Of a stretch of DNA of 64,000 nt, positions 51,174 through 63,689 are shown piece after piece; the first letter of the stretch is position 1, and every line of letters starts with the position of its first letter. The stretch comes from Orientallactaga sibirica. Lineage: Eukaryota > Chordata > Mammalia > Rodentia > Dipodidae. Made by a program: the position numbers and the translations under genes. The notes beneath the pieces are model-generated. The model ran no database searches, had not been told where the DNA came from, and saw only the letters and a program-made list of their open reading frames with translations. The stretch lies in assembly GCA_036365145.1 (NCBI GenBank), contig JAEOAD010000005.1, positions 7,297,001-7,361,000 of the forward strand. Reading direction: 5' to 3'.

Positions 51174-52552
51174 GGAGGGGGGATGGAGAGACGGAGAGAG
51201 AGATAGAAAAGAAGGCATGTGGGAAAAAGCAACAAGACAGCCAGGCCAATGAGACTTGAGATGTGACACCTTGACCTTGGAAGCTAAGAGAGCGTCCAAA
51301 ACCGGGTTTCTGTGAGGTGGTTTTTGTCACAGTAGCAGGAGCGGACGACACACGGGGCCCGAGCCCGTGAGTGTTCACAAGAGCCCTATCAGATCGGCAG
51401 TACTTTTGCACTTACTTTCTTCACACGAGCGACCCAGGCAGAGGAAGAAAAGTTTGAAATGCTCACAAAGCCAGTAAGTGGCAGAGCAACTTCATTCCAG
51501 AGCCTTCTCTGATCACATTCTTGAAAATGTAGCAATTCTCCAGAAAACAAGGGAAAAAAAAAAAAAGGGCAAAAGCAGACAGAAAGCCCGAACATTCTTA
51601 CAACATCTGCACCACGTTATAACAATTTGTAGCCATTTATATTCATAGTGACTGCCAGGAACAGCAAGCGGAGTATTCAATGTTCAGAACAACTTTTCAA
51701 ATGCAGCAAAGTCTAGAATATGTTTCGAACATAATCTGAACCAAAAAGATTAAATGCATAAATGATATGACCATAGTAACTGCACTTCTAAGTTCATAAC
51801 CAAGAAGAACTGAAGGCAGACACTCGGTATTTGTATGTACACCCTTGTTGACAGCAGAACTAGTCACACGGCTAAAAGGTAGAAACGACCCAAATGGCTG
51901 TCACCTGATCCACGGATGAGCACCATGTGGCATATCCACACAACGGAATAGCATCTAAGCACCAAGAAGAAAGAAGAACTTATACACACCGCACGTGTCC
52001 ACACAGGTTTGAAAGCACAGTAATCAGTGAAGCCAGAACAGGCAGGTCCCCAGGATGGGGAAGGTGTGGTGGAAGGAGGTACTAAGTAAGGGAGGCAGGA
52101 CTGGGGAGTACTAAGTTCCCATTTGGCTTGATAAAAATATTTTGGGACTAGATAAAAGTGTTCCTTGCTCAACATCATGTGTGTACTTAATCTCACTGGT
52201 GAATAGACTTTATATATCTTTATATACCTTTGATGCTATGTAAAATTTCATTTCAGACAAACACATGGTTCTTTCTTGAGTAAAGGTTCAGGTCTTCGGA
52301 AACAGACTCACTAGAAAGCCACTTTTCTGTGTCACAGCTCTGCAGGGAAGTTCTGACAGAAAGATGGGAGCTACTCCTTCCCAGGGGACAGCCACACTGT
52401 GGCCACCGGTGTCTGGCCCCTTCTTCGATGCCAGCCTCTGTGGGAACAATGCTTAGGCTACCAGTGCTTGGCACTTTCTTCTATTTTGTCTCTACTGTCA
52501 GGCCCGTTTTTCCCCTTTCAGCGTTGTTTTCATGCTGCGAAATATCCAAAGT
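50116..52552. other. Long SINE-free intronic stretch upstream of the first exon seen
   Basis: 2.4 kb without interspersed repeats I recognise. It holds a poly-A run near 50570-50587 and the CA microsatellite at 51135-51172. No upstream MYO10 exon (TRVWLRENG or YNLFQRYKRNQIY segments) was found here on minus. Confidence 0.55.
51135..51172. repeat. (CA)n microsatellite
   Basis: About 19 uninterrupted CA units. Confidence 0.97.
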
Positions 52553-52645
52553 GGGGGCTGGGGAGAGAGCGAAGCAGTTGAAAGTGCTTGCTGTGTGAGG
52601 TGAGGACCAGAGGCTGCTGCAGCACCCACGAAATAAACACACACA
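52553..52645 (+). repeat. tRNA-derived SINE head, old (B2- or B4-like)
   Basis: GGGGGCTGGGGAGAGAGCGA and GAAAGTGCTTGCTGTGTGAG, then a CA stretch. Confidence 0.6.
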
Positions 52646-52769
52646 TATGCATGTTGTTCTGCATGCCCTGCTCATAACATGCGTGTGACTGTTATAAAAC
52701 TTCAAACCAACCACTTTTTACTGCAAGTATTGATTTCCTTATAAAACTACCAATAATTCTAGCTCCCCC

Positions 52770-52965
52770 TTTTTATGTAGCCCAGGCTGGCCTTAAACTC
52801 AGTATGTAGCCAAGGATAACCTTGAATTTCTGATTCTCCTGCCTTCTCTTCTTGAGTGCTTGGATGACAAGGATGTATCAGCACACCCTGTTCATGCAGT
52901 GCTAAGGATCAAACTCAGATGTTGTGCGAGCTACGCAAGTATCCCACCAGCTGGGTTGCAGCCTA
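52770..52965 (-). repeat. Composite SINE: B1-like body with ID-like end, reverse
   Basis: ATGTAGCCCAGGCTGGCCTT (B1) followed by GTGCTAAGGATCAAACTCAG and GAGCTACGCAAGTATCCCAC (tRNA part). In the forward sense this is ID then B1, the same order as at 47886. Confidence 0.72.
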
Positions 52966-53195
52966 CTCTTTCTAGCCTCATTTTTATGTAAAAACTTGCT
53001 TTAACAAATCATTTCTGCTGAAATCTCACAGCCATGTTTCCATTTTCAGTGGGGGAAGCTCACAGTACACTTGGGATACTGTTTGTTCTAACAGCCCAGG
53101 GGCCAGTTTCTCTATGGCGACAGGAGGCACAATAGCGTTTGTTAGCAAATGTGAAGACAGAGAGTCCAATATGGCCTTGCAACTCATTTCTTTTG

Positions 53196-53397
53196 TGTTT
53201 TTAAATTTTATTTTTATTTAGTCATTTGTAAGGAGTGGGATGGGAATGGATGTGCCAGGGCTTCCTGCCACTGCACACAAACTCCAAATTCATACACCAC
53301 TTTGTGTATCTGGTTTTTACATGGGTACTGGGAAATTAAACTGGGCCTTCAGGCTTTGCAAGCCAGTGCTTTTAACTGTTGAGTCATCTCTCTAGCC
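53196..53397 (-). repeat. tRNA-derived SINE
   Basis: TTTATTTTTATTTAGTCATT through GTTGAGTCATCTCTCTAGCC. Confidence 0.88.
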
Positions 53398-54508
53398 TCT
53401 TATTTCCCTCCCTTCCTTCCTTTTCACAACAATTCACATAGCTACTGCCCAGTGATTTAGTTTTCAATGTTCGGATTGACTCTGGACTCTAGACAGCCTG
53501 AAGTACAAGATGGCACACCCACCCAGCCCACCTGTAGTCCTTCTGTGGAGTGAAAGGACGCTGGGCACTTCTGACAATAGCTGTTCCACGCGAAGGCAGC
53601 ACATGGAGCTCGCATATAAGTGGCGCATCTCAGTGACCGCGCCTGCCTGAGTCACCTCGCAGGAGAAGCACTGTGGTATGTATCCCTCTTGGCTTGGCCA
53701 CAGCTGTCCAGGATTAATGCCACCATTTGCAGCTGGCCTGTTTCATGGGTTCTAATGGCTCCAAAGTGCACACAATTTGGGGTGAGAATCAACTCCATCA
53801 AAGTCAGCTTAGTTGTAAAAATGGGATTCCTGGCCATGACCACCACGGCGCTCGTGACTGTACACGCCTCCTAGCATCACGTTCGGTTCCTATCTGGTTC
53901 TCTGAACACACTGAGGTGCCCTGCTCAACTATCACTTAGCTTGATAAGCTGCCGAGGAGAAAACATGGTAGCTTATTATTACGCACTGTTGAGAATTTAA
54001 AAGCCCTATAGAAAGACTGCTGAGAACGGCACTTCATGCAACACCTTGACTTTCCCCAACTTGAAGGGAAACTTCTGATGCTGTCCCTGTGTCCTCAGAC
54101 CCAGGTCAGAATAACTGATTTTATCCTTTCTTGAGGAGCCTTGGTCTCCTTCAGGCCCTCAGCCCATACAAATGGTGACCATGGCAAGTGAGGTAGAGGC
54201 CGCCTGCTAGTCTACAGTGAAGCACCTCGGCCCCTGGGCTCTGCTATTCTTCCACCTACTTCCCTGCCCGCCCAGCTGTGACTCCGTGTCACCAAGGCTC
54301 CCCACGGCCACAGTGCAGGACAGTTCCAAGTGGCCACTGGAATAAAAGGTTGGAGCCTTTTCCCATGCAGACCTGATGATGTCAGAGGGACGGCTAAAAG
54401 GCTCTGCTGTAGGCAAACAATGGAACATACAAGACTGGGCTTTTATTTTACTGTTCACTCTAGGCATCAGGCCAAGTGAGATTTAAATTTCAACATATTT
54501 AAAATTTT
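53398..54508. other. Unique intronic sequence
   Basis: No exon or repeat recognised. Short frames on both strands (53620-53939) lack domains. Confidence 0.5.
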
Positions 54509-54510
54509 GG

Positions 54511-54712
54511 GGGGACTGGAGAGATGGCTTGACGGTTAAGGCACTTGCCTTTAAAGCCCAACAACCCTGGTTCAGTTCCCTAGTACCCAGGCAAAGACAG
54601 ACGCACAAAGTGGCACATGCACCTGGAGTTCATTTGCAGCGTCTGGAGGCCCTGGCATGCCCATTCTGTCTCTCTTCTCTCTCTCCTTGCAAATAAATAA
54701 ATAAATATTAAA
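54511..54712 (+). repeat. tRNA-derived SINE
   Basis: GGGGACTGGAGAGATGGCTT head, AAATAAATAAATAAATATT tail. Confidence 0.92.
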
Positions 54713-54723
54713 ACAAATCCTTG

Positions 54724-55012
54724 AAGCTGGAGAAATGATCCAGTGAATAATGGGCTCACTGTTCAGGCTGGAGCTTGACTCCCAGACCTCGTGTACAAAG
54801 CTGGACTGGGCTTCAGCAATCGAGTATATGACTAGAGGTGGAGAGCGCAGGATCACAGGAGCAAGGAACAGCAGAGAGCAAGAATCCATAGGAAAATCCC
54901 TGCCTTCAACGATGTGGAGAGGCGAGGACCAACCCATGTGTCCTGTGGCATGAGTGCACCAGAACTCAAACACACGAACACACGTGTGTGTGTGTGTTAC
55001 ATACAGACACAC
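54724..55012 (+). repeat. B4-like SINE, old
   Basis: AAGCTGGAGAAATGATCCAG start; the body matches the long rodent B4-type pattern only loosely; ends in CA/GT-rich sequence. Confidence 0.5.
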
Positions 55013-55047
55013 AAATAATAAAAAACTTAAACATCCTCACCTTTTAC

Positions 55048-55118
55048 GTTTAGGGATGTAGCTCAAGAGGTAGAACCTTGCTTAGCATGCTGGACACCGG
55101 GATGAGTCTCACTATACG
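55048..55118 (+). repeat. ID-like SINE
   Basis: GTTTAGGGATGTAGCTCAAG and CTTGCTTAGCATGCTGGAC. Confidence 0.6.
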
Positions 55119-55212
55119 AATCAACAAGTTTTACTATTTCCCGTCACTGTCAACACCACACTATTGCTTAAAAAACTTCTGAGCAACCCTAAAATTCTCC
55201 CTTGTCACAAGT

Positions 55213-55322
55213 TGTAGTTGTTTGAGAAAAGATCTTGTGTAGCCTGGCTCGCCTTGAATTCCCGAGCCTCCTGTCCCATCCTCCCAAAAGCTGGGATTGC
55301 AGATGTGTGCCACCATGCCCAC
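55213..55322 (-). repeat. B1-like SINE fragment
   Basis: GAGAAAAGATCTTGTGTAGC through GTGTGCCACCATGCCCACC. Confidence 0.72.
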
Positions 55323-55898
55323 CTTCCTTGTCATAGGATGTTAAGTGACAAGTCTACATTTTTCCCAGGCAACTTTAACTGATGTTTCATAATCCTGGGT
55401 GAAGAGCTGTCTGCATATCATCAGCCCTGCAGTGCCTAACAAGACCTGGCCTGTGGGCAAGCAGAGGTCGCTGCTCTGACCTTTGCTGGCAGCAGAGGAA
55501 TGGGTGGGGGGGTTGGGGGGGACAGGAAAATGCTGCCGCCTCTGCACTTGCAAACTGGCGAGTGAGGGGCAAGCTGGAAAGCACCGTGGATGACCAACAG
55601 TGGCGGAGACCATTCACCAGCACACAGGACTCTGCTTTGCCGCAGTCTCGGGCCTGTAAGCTCCTCTTTGACTTACGCCTAAAATCCAGCCCTTTTCCCT
55701 CTGTCTGTGAGACTTGCCCTTTACAGGACCTCACCATACTTGGACTCAATTTCCACAAAGCCTTTCTCTATAATGCCCAGACTTGCTCCCTCCGTCCCTC
55801 CAACCTCTAAACAAGGTGCTGTTAAAGCCCAAGTCCCAATGGTTACAGCCATGCACCACAGACAGGCTGCACATACAGTGGTCCTGTGAGATCACACT
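55323..55898. other. Unique intronic sequence
   Basis: G-run stretch near 55504-55521. Overlapping antisense frames (55341-55758) show no domain. Confidence 0.45.
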
Positions 55899-55900
55899 TC

Positions 55901-56135
55901 TGGGCTGGGGAAACGGCTCAGTGAGAGCACTTGCTGTACCAGCATGAGGACCTGAGGGGGCCTGGATTCAACGCACACCAGGCATGGACACGCACGCCTA
56001 TATACCCAGTGAAACCAGAGAAGTGCAGTGGCTCGCAATCACCCAAAAAGACAGCGGCTCCGGGTTCAGTGAGAGACCTCATCTCAAGGAAACCATGCAG
56101 AAGAGCGGGAGAGAAGGACACCCTACACAAACCTC
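55901..56135 (+). repeat. B4-like SINE
   Basis: GGCTGGGGAAACGGCTCAGT, CAGCATGAGGACCTGAGG, CCAGGCATGGACACGCACGC and GGGTTCAGTGAGAGACCTCA match the rodent B4-type element in order. Confidence 0.7.
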
Positions 56136-56305
56136 AGAACAGGCCGCCCAGGGGAGCGGGGGCTCCAGTTCAATGAAGGGTCCTTACTGCTGAGCTGTCA
56201 CTGACTGTCCGAATGTGCCAAGCAAACATCTGACTTTGGCCAAAGAGAAGGGCATCTTGAAGAGCCTCCATAGTGATGGTCCACGACAGTCTGATCAAGA
56301 AAGGT

Positions 56306-56470
56306 CAAGGACTTATTTATTTTTATTTGGGGGGGGGGCAGGCCAGGGCCGCTAGCCACTGCATATGGCCTCCAGACACATGTACCACCATGTGCATCTG
56401 GCTTACATGGGTCCTGGGGAATTGACCTGGCATCCTTAGGCTTTACAGGTAAGCACTTTAACCACTCAGC
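56306..56470 (-). repeat. tRNA-derived SINE
   Basis: TTATTTATTTTTATTTGGGG through TTTAACCACTCAGCCCAG. Confidence 0.85.
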
Positions 56471-58911
56471 CCAGATCAAGGACTCTGATCCCCCTCCCCA
56501 CCTCATCTTAAATGCACCACCTTTGCATGGATTACTTGTCTCCAGAACAAGTCCGCATGTTTAAAGGGTTACTGAATAAGAAGGGACGTTCAGTAAGTCA
56601 TGTAAGGGACAATGGCAGGTGGGCAAGGACAGCCTAGTGTGACTTGGGCGTGAAGAGAGAATGCTGTAAGAAGTCCTGAAGGCTGTGACACAGCCTCCAT
56701 CGCACGCTTTGATCACCTCACACCCTATAAAAAGGCACCATTACTGCTCCAAAACAGCCATGAGGACTCCACGTAGCTGAAAGCCATGAACACATGTAAC
56801 CCCAACCACAAAGCAGGGCCAGGCACTAGCTTCTCCACATTGGCCTCCAAATGCTGTAAGAATAAAGAGCCTAGTCATTTTAACGGCTGTTCGGAAATAG
56901 AAAAAGCATCCTTATTTGAAGCATATAAAAGAAAGTTCTGATTAGAAAATTTCCACATAACTCAGGAAAAAACCCTTCCTTGCTCATGTATTAATAAGTT
57001 GAGGAGCTATGGCACATATTGCTGAGAGAAACTCACTGTGTTTCTTCATCCCCACGTTCACCAATTCAAAGTTTACAAAGTCGCAAGAGTGATCCGCATC
57101 AAAGAAGTGTGATCTGATTTCTGTATGTGTACCAAAATATTCTGTAGTACACCTTATATACATCTGATATTTTTAATCAAGTATGGCACTTCATAACTGT
57201 GTGCCTAAACCAAGTGGTACTATGGGTTCTTATCACTTTAATAAAGCCTCTATCCAAGGACAATATAGTGAATGAATTTTTGGAGCATGGAGACGGCAGA
57301 GTAGCCTGCTCCATCCATTCTGCACATTGACCTGGTACTGTGGTGCCTCCGGGAATAGTGTACGCCACCTTACAATTCAAAGAAAAATCAAGAATAATTA
57401 GGAAATCTTGCAAAGACCCAGTCACTTTCATTACAGTCAGCATGTAGATGGGAGGGAAGCGCACTGCTGGTGGGATTTCAGAATTTACACACAGGAACGG
57501 TGGCTCTGGACAGCATGGTCTGAAGGGCTGAAGTCCTCCACTCTGGTGCTGAGCTTAACCTCTTTGATGCAAGATTTTGATCAGCAACAACAAGGTCCCT
57601 TCTGCATTCTCCCTCCTTCCCTGCCCAGGATCGCTGTTTGGAAGCATTACACAAATCGGAAGTACGTATTGTGGTTGATGAAAGCAAAGTCACAATGGCT
57701 TTTCATCATGTGGTCCCATAAAGCTGGGTGGCGATCAATTAGGCTGAAATGCACTAGGGAAATTGGTTATTTAAAGTCTGTGCCAGGACATATGTTTCTG
57801 AAGGGAAGAACTGTTAAGAAGTAGCAATCATTGTCCAAATCTATTTCTGCCCACCACTGCCTTCTCTCCTTCTCTCTCCTTCGCTCCTCCTCCAGTTCAA
57901 TATGGCAATGACATATTTTCTAACTCTTTACCTTACATGCAACTTCAGCTCCAGGATGCGGATCTGTTTACTCAAGGCTACTACTCCTCTTCTCTTGGAG
58001 GACCTTCAGATGGCTCAAACTTGGCATGGACAAGAGTAATCGTTCCTCACAGTCATATTTTGAGACACGGCACCAGGCTTACCCAAACGGCAACACAGTA
58101 ATCCTACAGACTTTCCCAAAGTCCACCCAATTCAATGCTTAGATTCTTCCACTTTTTGACTCCCCATGGTTGGGGCCTCATTGTTTCCCGTCTGGCTGCT
58201 GGTCAGCTGTCCTCCTAGATCGGATACCTCTCGCTTCATCCACCACTCCGTGGCCAAAGCACAATTCCCCCAAGCTCATGTCCAAGTTTCCTGCTGTCTC
58301 AATTCAAGCTCCTGAACTTGCACACAGTGCTCGTCTTAAGACCTGCTGTTTGCCACCTTCCTTTGTTCCAGCACCTTGATGTTCTACATTGATAAATTAC
58401 ATGCATTGCGCTATTTTATATCTTTGCACATATCCATTTGCTACTAGGAAACCACACTCCTCCTGGGCCAGAGACCCCTTCAAATGCCCGCAACCCCCGA
58501 AGCTGGTGCTTGGCTGGGAATCGTTCTCTGCTCTCCTCATTCTGTACTCTCAGGCTTTGGGCTCCCCGTATTTTCATCACACTCACTGTCACCCTGGGGC
58601 TTTGTTAATGCTTTGCCTTATGTCTGTCTTCACCAATCAATTAAGTGCCTTCCACTTATGTCATCTTTCAGCACACAATTACTGTGCAATCCTGGAGCCC
58701 AGCATGGAGCCCCGCACCCAGGCAGCACTGCATCAGTGTAGACATATTGGGAACACACGCCGTGAACACCAATCTATGCTTTTATTTTGGCATATGATCA
58801 TTATTTTCTACTTAGCAAACCACTTTCCCATGGTCCAATTTCACAATTAAAAAAGCATTTTCAAACCAATCTTTAAAAAAGTTAATCATTACAGTGCTTT
58901 ACAAAGAAGTC
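56471..58911. other. Long unique intronic stretch
   Basis: 2.4 kb without recognised repeats. Open frames at 57408-57824 and 58389-58850 on plus have no recognisable domain and run opposite to the gene. No MYO10 exon found. Confidence 0.5.
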
Positions 58912-59065
58912 ATACCAGGCATGGTAGCTCATGCCTTTAATCCCAGCATTTGGGGCAGGCTAAGGTAGGAGGATTACTGGGAGTTCAAAGGCCAGCCTGG
59001 GCTACAGAGTAAGTTTCAGGTTACCCTGGGCTAGAGTGAAACCTTGCCTCATGAAAACAAAAAAG
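58912..59065 (+). repeat. B1-type SINE
   Basis: ACCAGGCATGGTAGCTCATG through AAACCTTGCCTCATGAAAAC. Confidence 0.9.
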
Positions 59066-60588
59066 AAGTCAGAATCACAAAAGATAACTCCTAAATTAGA
59101 AGTATTGGCGTTTCCATTTCATTTCAGTGCATTTCTGAATCTAATTCTCTTCCTGTTGCAAAGAATCTGAAGCAAAGGAGAGGAGGGACACCATCACAAA
59201 AACAAGGTCCCTAATTGCCACTATCGTGTGCTGATGTGGAAGAGGGCACTCAAAAGCATAATGTTTGGTGAAGTTTAAAAATACACATAGTAAGACAGAT
59301 GGTTACAATTATCTTTTGGCAATACAAGCCTTGATTTCTTGTGTTTTTTGGGGGGGATAAGAGTCCAGAAACCAAGAACACCCCCCCCACACACACACAC
59401 ACAAACCACACTATACTCAGCTGTTCCCGGTACATGTCACATGCCAAGTTTGTGCTAAGCATCTGGACTTTAGGTCCTCCTGAATTTGTGACAAGCATAC
59501 TGTTTCTGGACACTGGCTTTAGAAAACACGGAGGCAAGCCAAAAAAGACTACTTTGGGAAAACACAAGTAGAAGAAATGAAGCACAGACTTTGATGTGCA
59601 TGTGCCCCAAATAGAAACTGCATGGCAGGGTATCTGCCCAGTCTTCACAGTGCCCGTGATCTTCCCCAGGTGAACTCAGCTCCCGCCTGCTGCAGGCAAC
59701 AGGCCTCTGGCTGGCTGGTGCCTGTGAGCACGTCTTATTTCACAGAAGCAAGCTGCAAAGTTAATTCAGGAACACCGCACACACTTACAGATTCGAGCTA
59801 GAAGGCCACCTAACCAGAGACTGCTATTTTTAAAAGAGCTAAAAATACACGAGCTGCGAAGCGTCCTTTGTGCTTGTGGAGCGTGTATCTTTAGACACAC
59901 ACTCACTCTTAAAATGGGCTCCTTTGATTTACATCTCCTAGCTGTTTGTTCAGCAAGACCCACAAACTAAGCGAAGGGCTGGGTGGAACACAAAACAGCT
60001 TCCTCTGGAGCCCTCCTCGACGCCATAATTGCAGGCGAGCTCTGTGGCTCCCGTGATGTGGTTTTGAGCTGTTCCTTAGCTGCTGGGAGAACTGGTCTGG
60101 ACCCCGACAAACCCTGTAATGGAGGAAATGGGCTTCACCTCCATCTGGCAACACACAAAACTGCCACAGCACGGAGCCTGGCAGTGCCCGTGCTTGGACA
60201 CAATGGAAAGCGCGCCTGCTCTCGTCAACACTGCTGAAATGCTGGACACATGATCTGGGGTGACCAGGCTCCGGAGAGTTCAGCAGGACAGCAGGACAGG
60301 CATCCAAAACCCACACGTTCTTTCCAGCGGCCTCAACTGCGGCTGGGACTGTCGGCACCACATCTTCCAGGATACTGTCCTTGACAAGCCGGGAGGCGGT
60401 ATAGCTAAGCCTCCTTCCTTTGCTCCCTACCTGTGCTTCTGGATTGTTCTTTCATTGCTGTCTCTACCCTGGTCAAAAACCCTCTCTTCTCCACTGAATC
60501 ACTTCAGCTCTCCCAGCCAAGCTACTCTAAGTCTCATCGCCCACCACGACCTCATCACTGTCCAGAGAAAGTCTCTTCACATATGTTT
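59066..60588. other. Unique intronic sequence
   Basis: Contains a short C/CA run near 59382-59403. A 150-codon frame lies on the gene strand at 59909-60361 and has no domain I recognise. Confidence 0.5.
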
Positions 60589-60589
60589 A

Positions 60590-60818
60590 ACAGAGGCAGG
60601 GGAGCGAGCTCGGTCAGTAGCATGCTAGTCTTACAAGCAAAGGACCTGGGATCAATCCTCGGCACCGAGGTAGAAATGCCAGGCACGGTGGCATGCACTT
60701 GCAACCTCAATGCTGGGAGGGGTGGAGACAAGCAGATGCCTGAGGCTTGCTGGCCAGCCAGTCTAGTGCACTTGGGTGGGTGGGGGGGGTCTAATACAAG
60801 ACCTTGTCTCAAAAAAGG
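60590..60818 (+). repeat. B4-like SINE
   Basis: GAGCGAGCTCGGTCAGTAGC (tRNA part), CCAGGCACGGTGGCATGCAC (B1 part), and ACAAGACCTTGTCTCAAAAA end. Confidence 0.7.
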
Positions 60819-60826
60819 TGGACACG

Positions 60827-61030
60827 GGCTGGACAGATGGCTTAGCGGTTAAGGTGTTTGCCTGCAAAGCCAAAGGACCCCAGTTCAATTCTCCAGGACC
60901 CATGTAAGCCAGATGCACAAGGGGGCGCAAGCATCTGGAGTTTGTTTCCAGTGGTTGAAGGCCCTGGCGCACCCATTCTCTCTCTCCCTCCCCCTCTAAT
61001 AAATAAATAAAATATATATTTTTTAAAAAA
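60827..61030 (+). repeat. tRNA-derived SINE
   Basis: GGGCTGGACAGATGGCTTAG head, CACAAGGGGGCGCAAGCATC body, AATAAATAAATAAAATAT tail. Confidence 0.94.
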
Positions 61031-61103
61031 GGTGGACTGTGTTCCTAAAGACACCTGAAGCTATTCTCTGGTCCCATGTGCATGCACACCCATGGGTGCG
61101 CGT

Positions 61104-61104
<1 letters not shown>

Positions 61105-61141
<37 letters not shown>
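61105..61141. repeat. (CA)n microsatellite
   Basis: About 18 CA units preceded by GCGCGTGCG. Confidence 0.97.
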
Positions 61142-61143
<2 letters not shown>

Positions 61144-62581
61144 AACAGAGGTGTTGTGGTCTGTATGCCACCTGCTCCATACTTTCCACATCAGTCTGAC
61201 GGCAGGGAGAGTTTCCCAACCTCAGCCCAGTACTTCTTTGTGGTCAGGAACTGCTGTGCAGTGTAGGATGGTAGCCGCCAAGGGACTGCGCCGACTGCAT
61301 GTCATTGGTGACCTCTGCACTGGCCTAAACAATCAAGCATACCTCCAGATGCAGTCCATGTCCCATGGGGCAGACCCCTTCAGCTGAGAATGAAGGTGTT
61401 AGACTTCATTAACCTGGTACCTATCCGGCTAGTATTTCTCAGCAAGCACCTGGTTCTATAACCAAGGGCGACCTTGTCCCAGTTCAGTGAGACCCGCTCA
61501 CAAAACTCAGTTCTCACCCTTCCATCTTCGTGTGTGATGTCCCACGAGCATCTCTGCAACCTGCTCTCATGGAGCCTTCGGGAACTTAGCGGTGCAGGCA
61601 CTTGTCTCTACTAGGTCTTCCTAGGTGGCAGGGAAGAGACGAGGCAGAGAGTGGTGAGGCCCTCACTGGACCACCTCCAAAAAAGGAACTGTGGATGGTG
61701 AGCCTTCTCCCAAGGCAGGGAGCACGTGACTAGGATGCTCTGGGTAGAATCCGGGGGATGGGGTGGGGAACTGAGTGTTGGCTGAGGTGAACTCCCAGAG
61801 AGAAAGAGTATAAATTCAGTACCAGGAAGGGAACCCAGAGTTGGGGTGTAGGGTGGGGCTCCACACAGGCAACGGAAAGATGGAAGGATTCTCCGAGGGT
61901 AATGAAATCAAACAGAGCAGCAACAGGCCAGAGCTCTGTACCCTACAGACACTTCCAAAGTCTGATCGGCCTCTGCACCCCACAGGACAAGCACGGGACA
62001 CGAATGCATAACCCACAGGAATGGTTGAAGGGTCATGTTTGGAGGCCTCACAGGCAGGGTCAACACCAACATTGTGTCACCTTCACCTCAGTCAGTGAGT
62101 CTTCCCTTGCTCGGTGTGTATGCTGGGTGAGCTGGCCGTGGCTCTCCCTCCCTGCTAAACTGCAAACTCTGAGGCTTGGGCTGATGTTGTAACCCTCTTC
62201 TAAATCCTCCTGAAGGTGGTGCCAAGTTCCAGGCAGGAGTTGTCTAAACAAATATGTGTTGGTATGAGATGAATACGTTAGATAGGAAGATACAGCAGTT
62301 CGAGTTTCTGAAGCTTTCCCTTATTTCATTTCTAAGCAGTCTTGCAAAAAGGGAGATAGGACATCTGACCTTACAAAAAATAGAAATTCCAGAAGGGTAA
62401 ATTATCCACATGGAGCTGAGGTGGTTGGTGAAGAAAAGGGGGGGGGGCTTCAGCTCTAATTGTCTAGTCCTAGGCCTGTGTAGTCTTTTAATACTCTCTA
62501 CCCTATTTCAATGGAAGATGGAAAAAGCCAGCGGAAAAGTATTTTACTAGGTTTGGATAAAGTCTTTAGGTTAAAAGCCTG
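61142..62581. other. Unique intronic sequence
   Basis: No exon or recognised repeat. G run at about 62440-62448. Confidence 0.5.
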
Positions 62582-63078
62582 GCCCTTGTGGTGGTTAAGT
62601 ATGGTTGTCAATTTGAAAGGAATTAAGTAAGAGACACACCTCTCTCGGGGGTCTTCAAGGAAATTTCCAGGAAGGACTATCTGAGGGAGGAAGTCCCTCC
62701 TCAAGGGCGGCCAGCCCTCCCGGCTGCCCATCAAGAAGCTCGGAGAGAACACAGTGTCCTTGCCTGGTGGCCCAGGCCCCTCCCTGGTGTGCGCCTGCGT
62801 TGTGACTGCAATCCGTCCCAGACAAAGGAACCGCCATCATCAGTCTTCCAGTACAGACTCTCCAGAATCTTCCAGGCCTTCGGTGCCATCCTGGGATTGC
62901 TGAAGCACCCAGCCTTGTGGACTGAACAGCTACTGGGTTCTCTGACTCACTCCCCAGCCTATAGAGAGCGACTGTTGGATGGCCTCACACATATCCTTTA
63001 AGCAAATCTATAAATCTCTTTTATCATGCATATTCATCCGATCAGTCCTGTTCCTCTACAGAACGCCGACAAATACAG
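62582..63078 (+). repeat. Probable old interspersed repeat, class uncertain
   Basis: GGTTAAGTATGGTTGTCAAT, AGAGACACACCTCTCTCGGG, AGGCCTTCGGTGCCATCCTG and TGTTCCTCTACAGAACGCCG follow the order of a common rodent repeat I remember but cannot name. It may be an LTR or a DNA transposon. Confidence 0.45.
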
Positions 63079-63689
63079 CCCCAGAGAGAAAAGCTAATGG
63101 TACAGTTCTTAGCAGAGGACGGCAGATTTCTCTGCAGTGACGTGGATTTTCTCACCACCAACTGTCAGCTCAGAGAAGAAAACCAACAAATAATGAAACA
63201 TGCACACAGGAGGGCTGAGTGCCGATGCCATGAGTCCCTTCTCATTGGTGGGAGGCCGAGTAAAAGCTCCTCCTACACACACCCACGCTCACCTCTAGTC
63301 CTTGACTAGATATGGCAATGGGACTCTGCAAGGAAGACTATGAAGCCTGAGCTGTGGACATCACCAGGTGGGTTTGAGCTAATCATGAGTCTTACCGTTG
63401 GCATGCTTTCTTAGCTAGAGTCATGGAGACAGACAAAAAGAGACACAGAAGGGAAGAGGGAGAGAGAGAGACAAAGCACAGAAGGATTTGCTTAACAGGA
63501 ATGTGGGTGACTTTTAGAAGCCGAGAATGGCTCCCAGCGCCAGTCAGGAAGAAAACAAGGGCCTAGGACCAGAGGCAGGTGGTTTGTTTGCACCAACAAG
63601 AATGACAGGAAATGGACTCTCCTCAAGCCTCCAGAAAAAAGTACAACCTTGGGGACACTGAGGTCTCAGCTTGTGAGACCCTCCACCTT
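63079..63689. other. Unique intronic sequence
   Basis: Nothing recognised. Confidence 0.45.
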
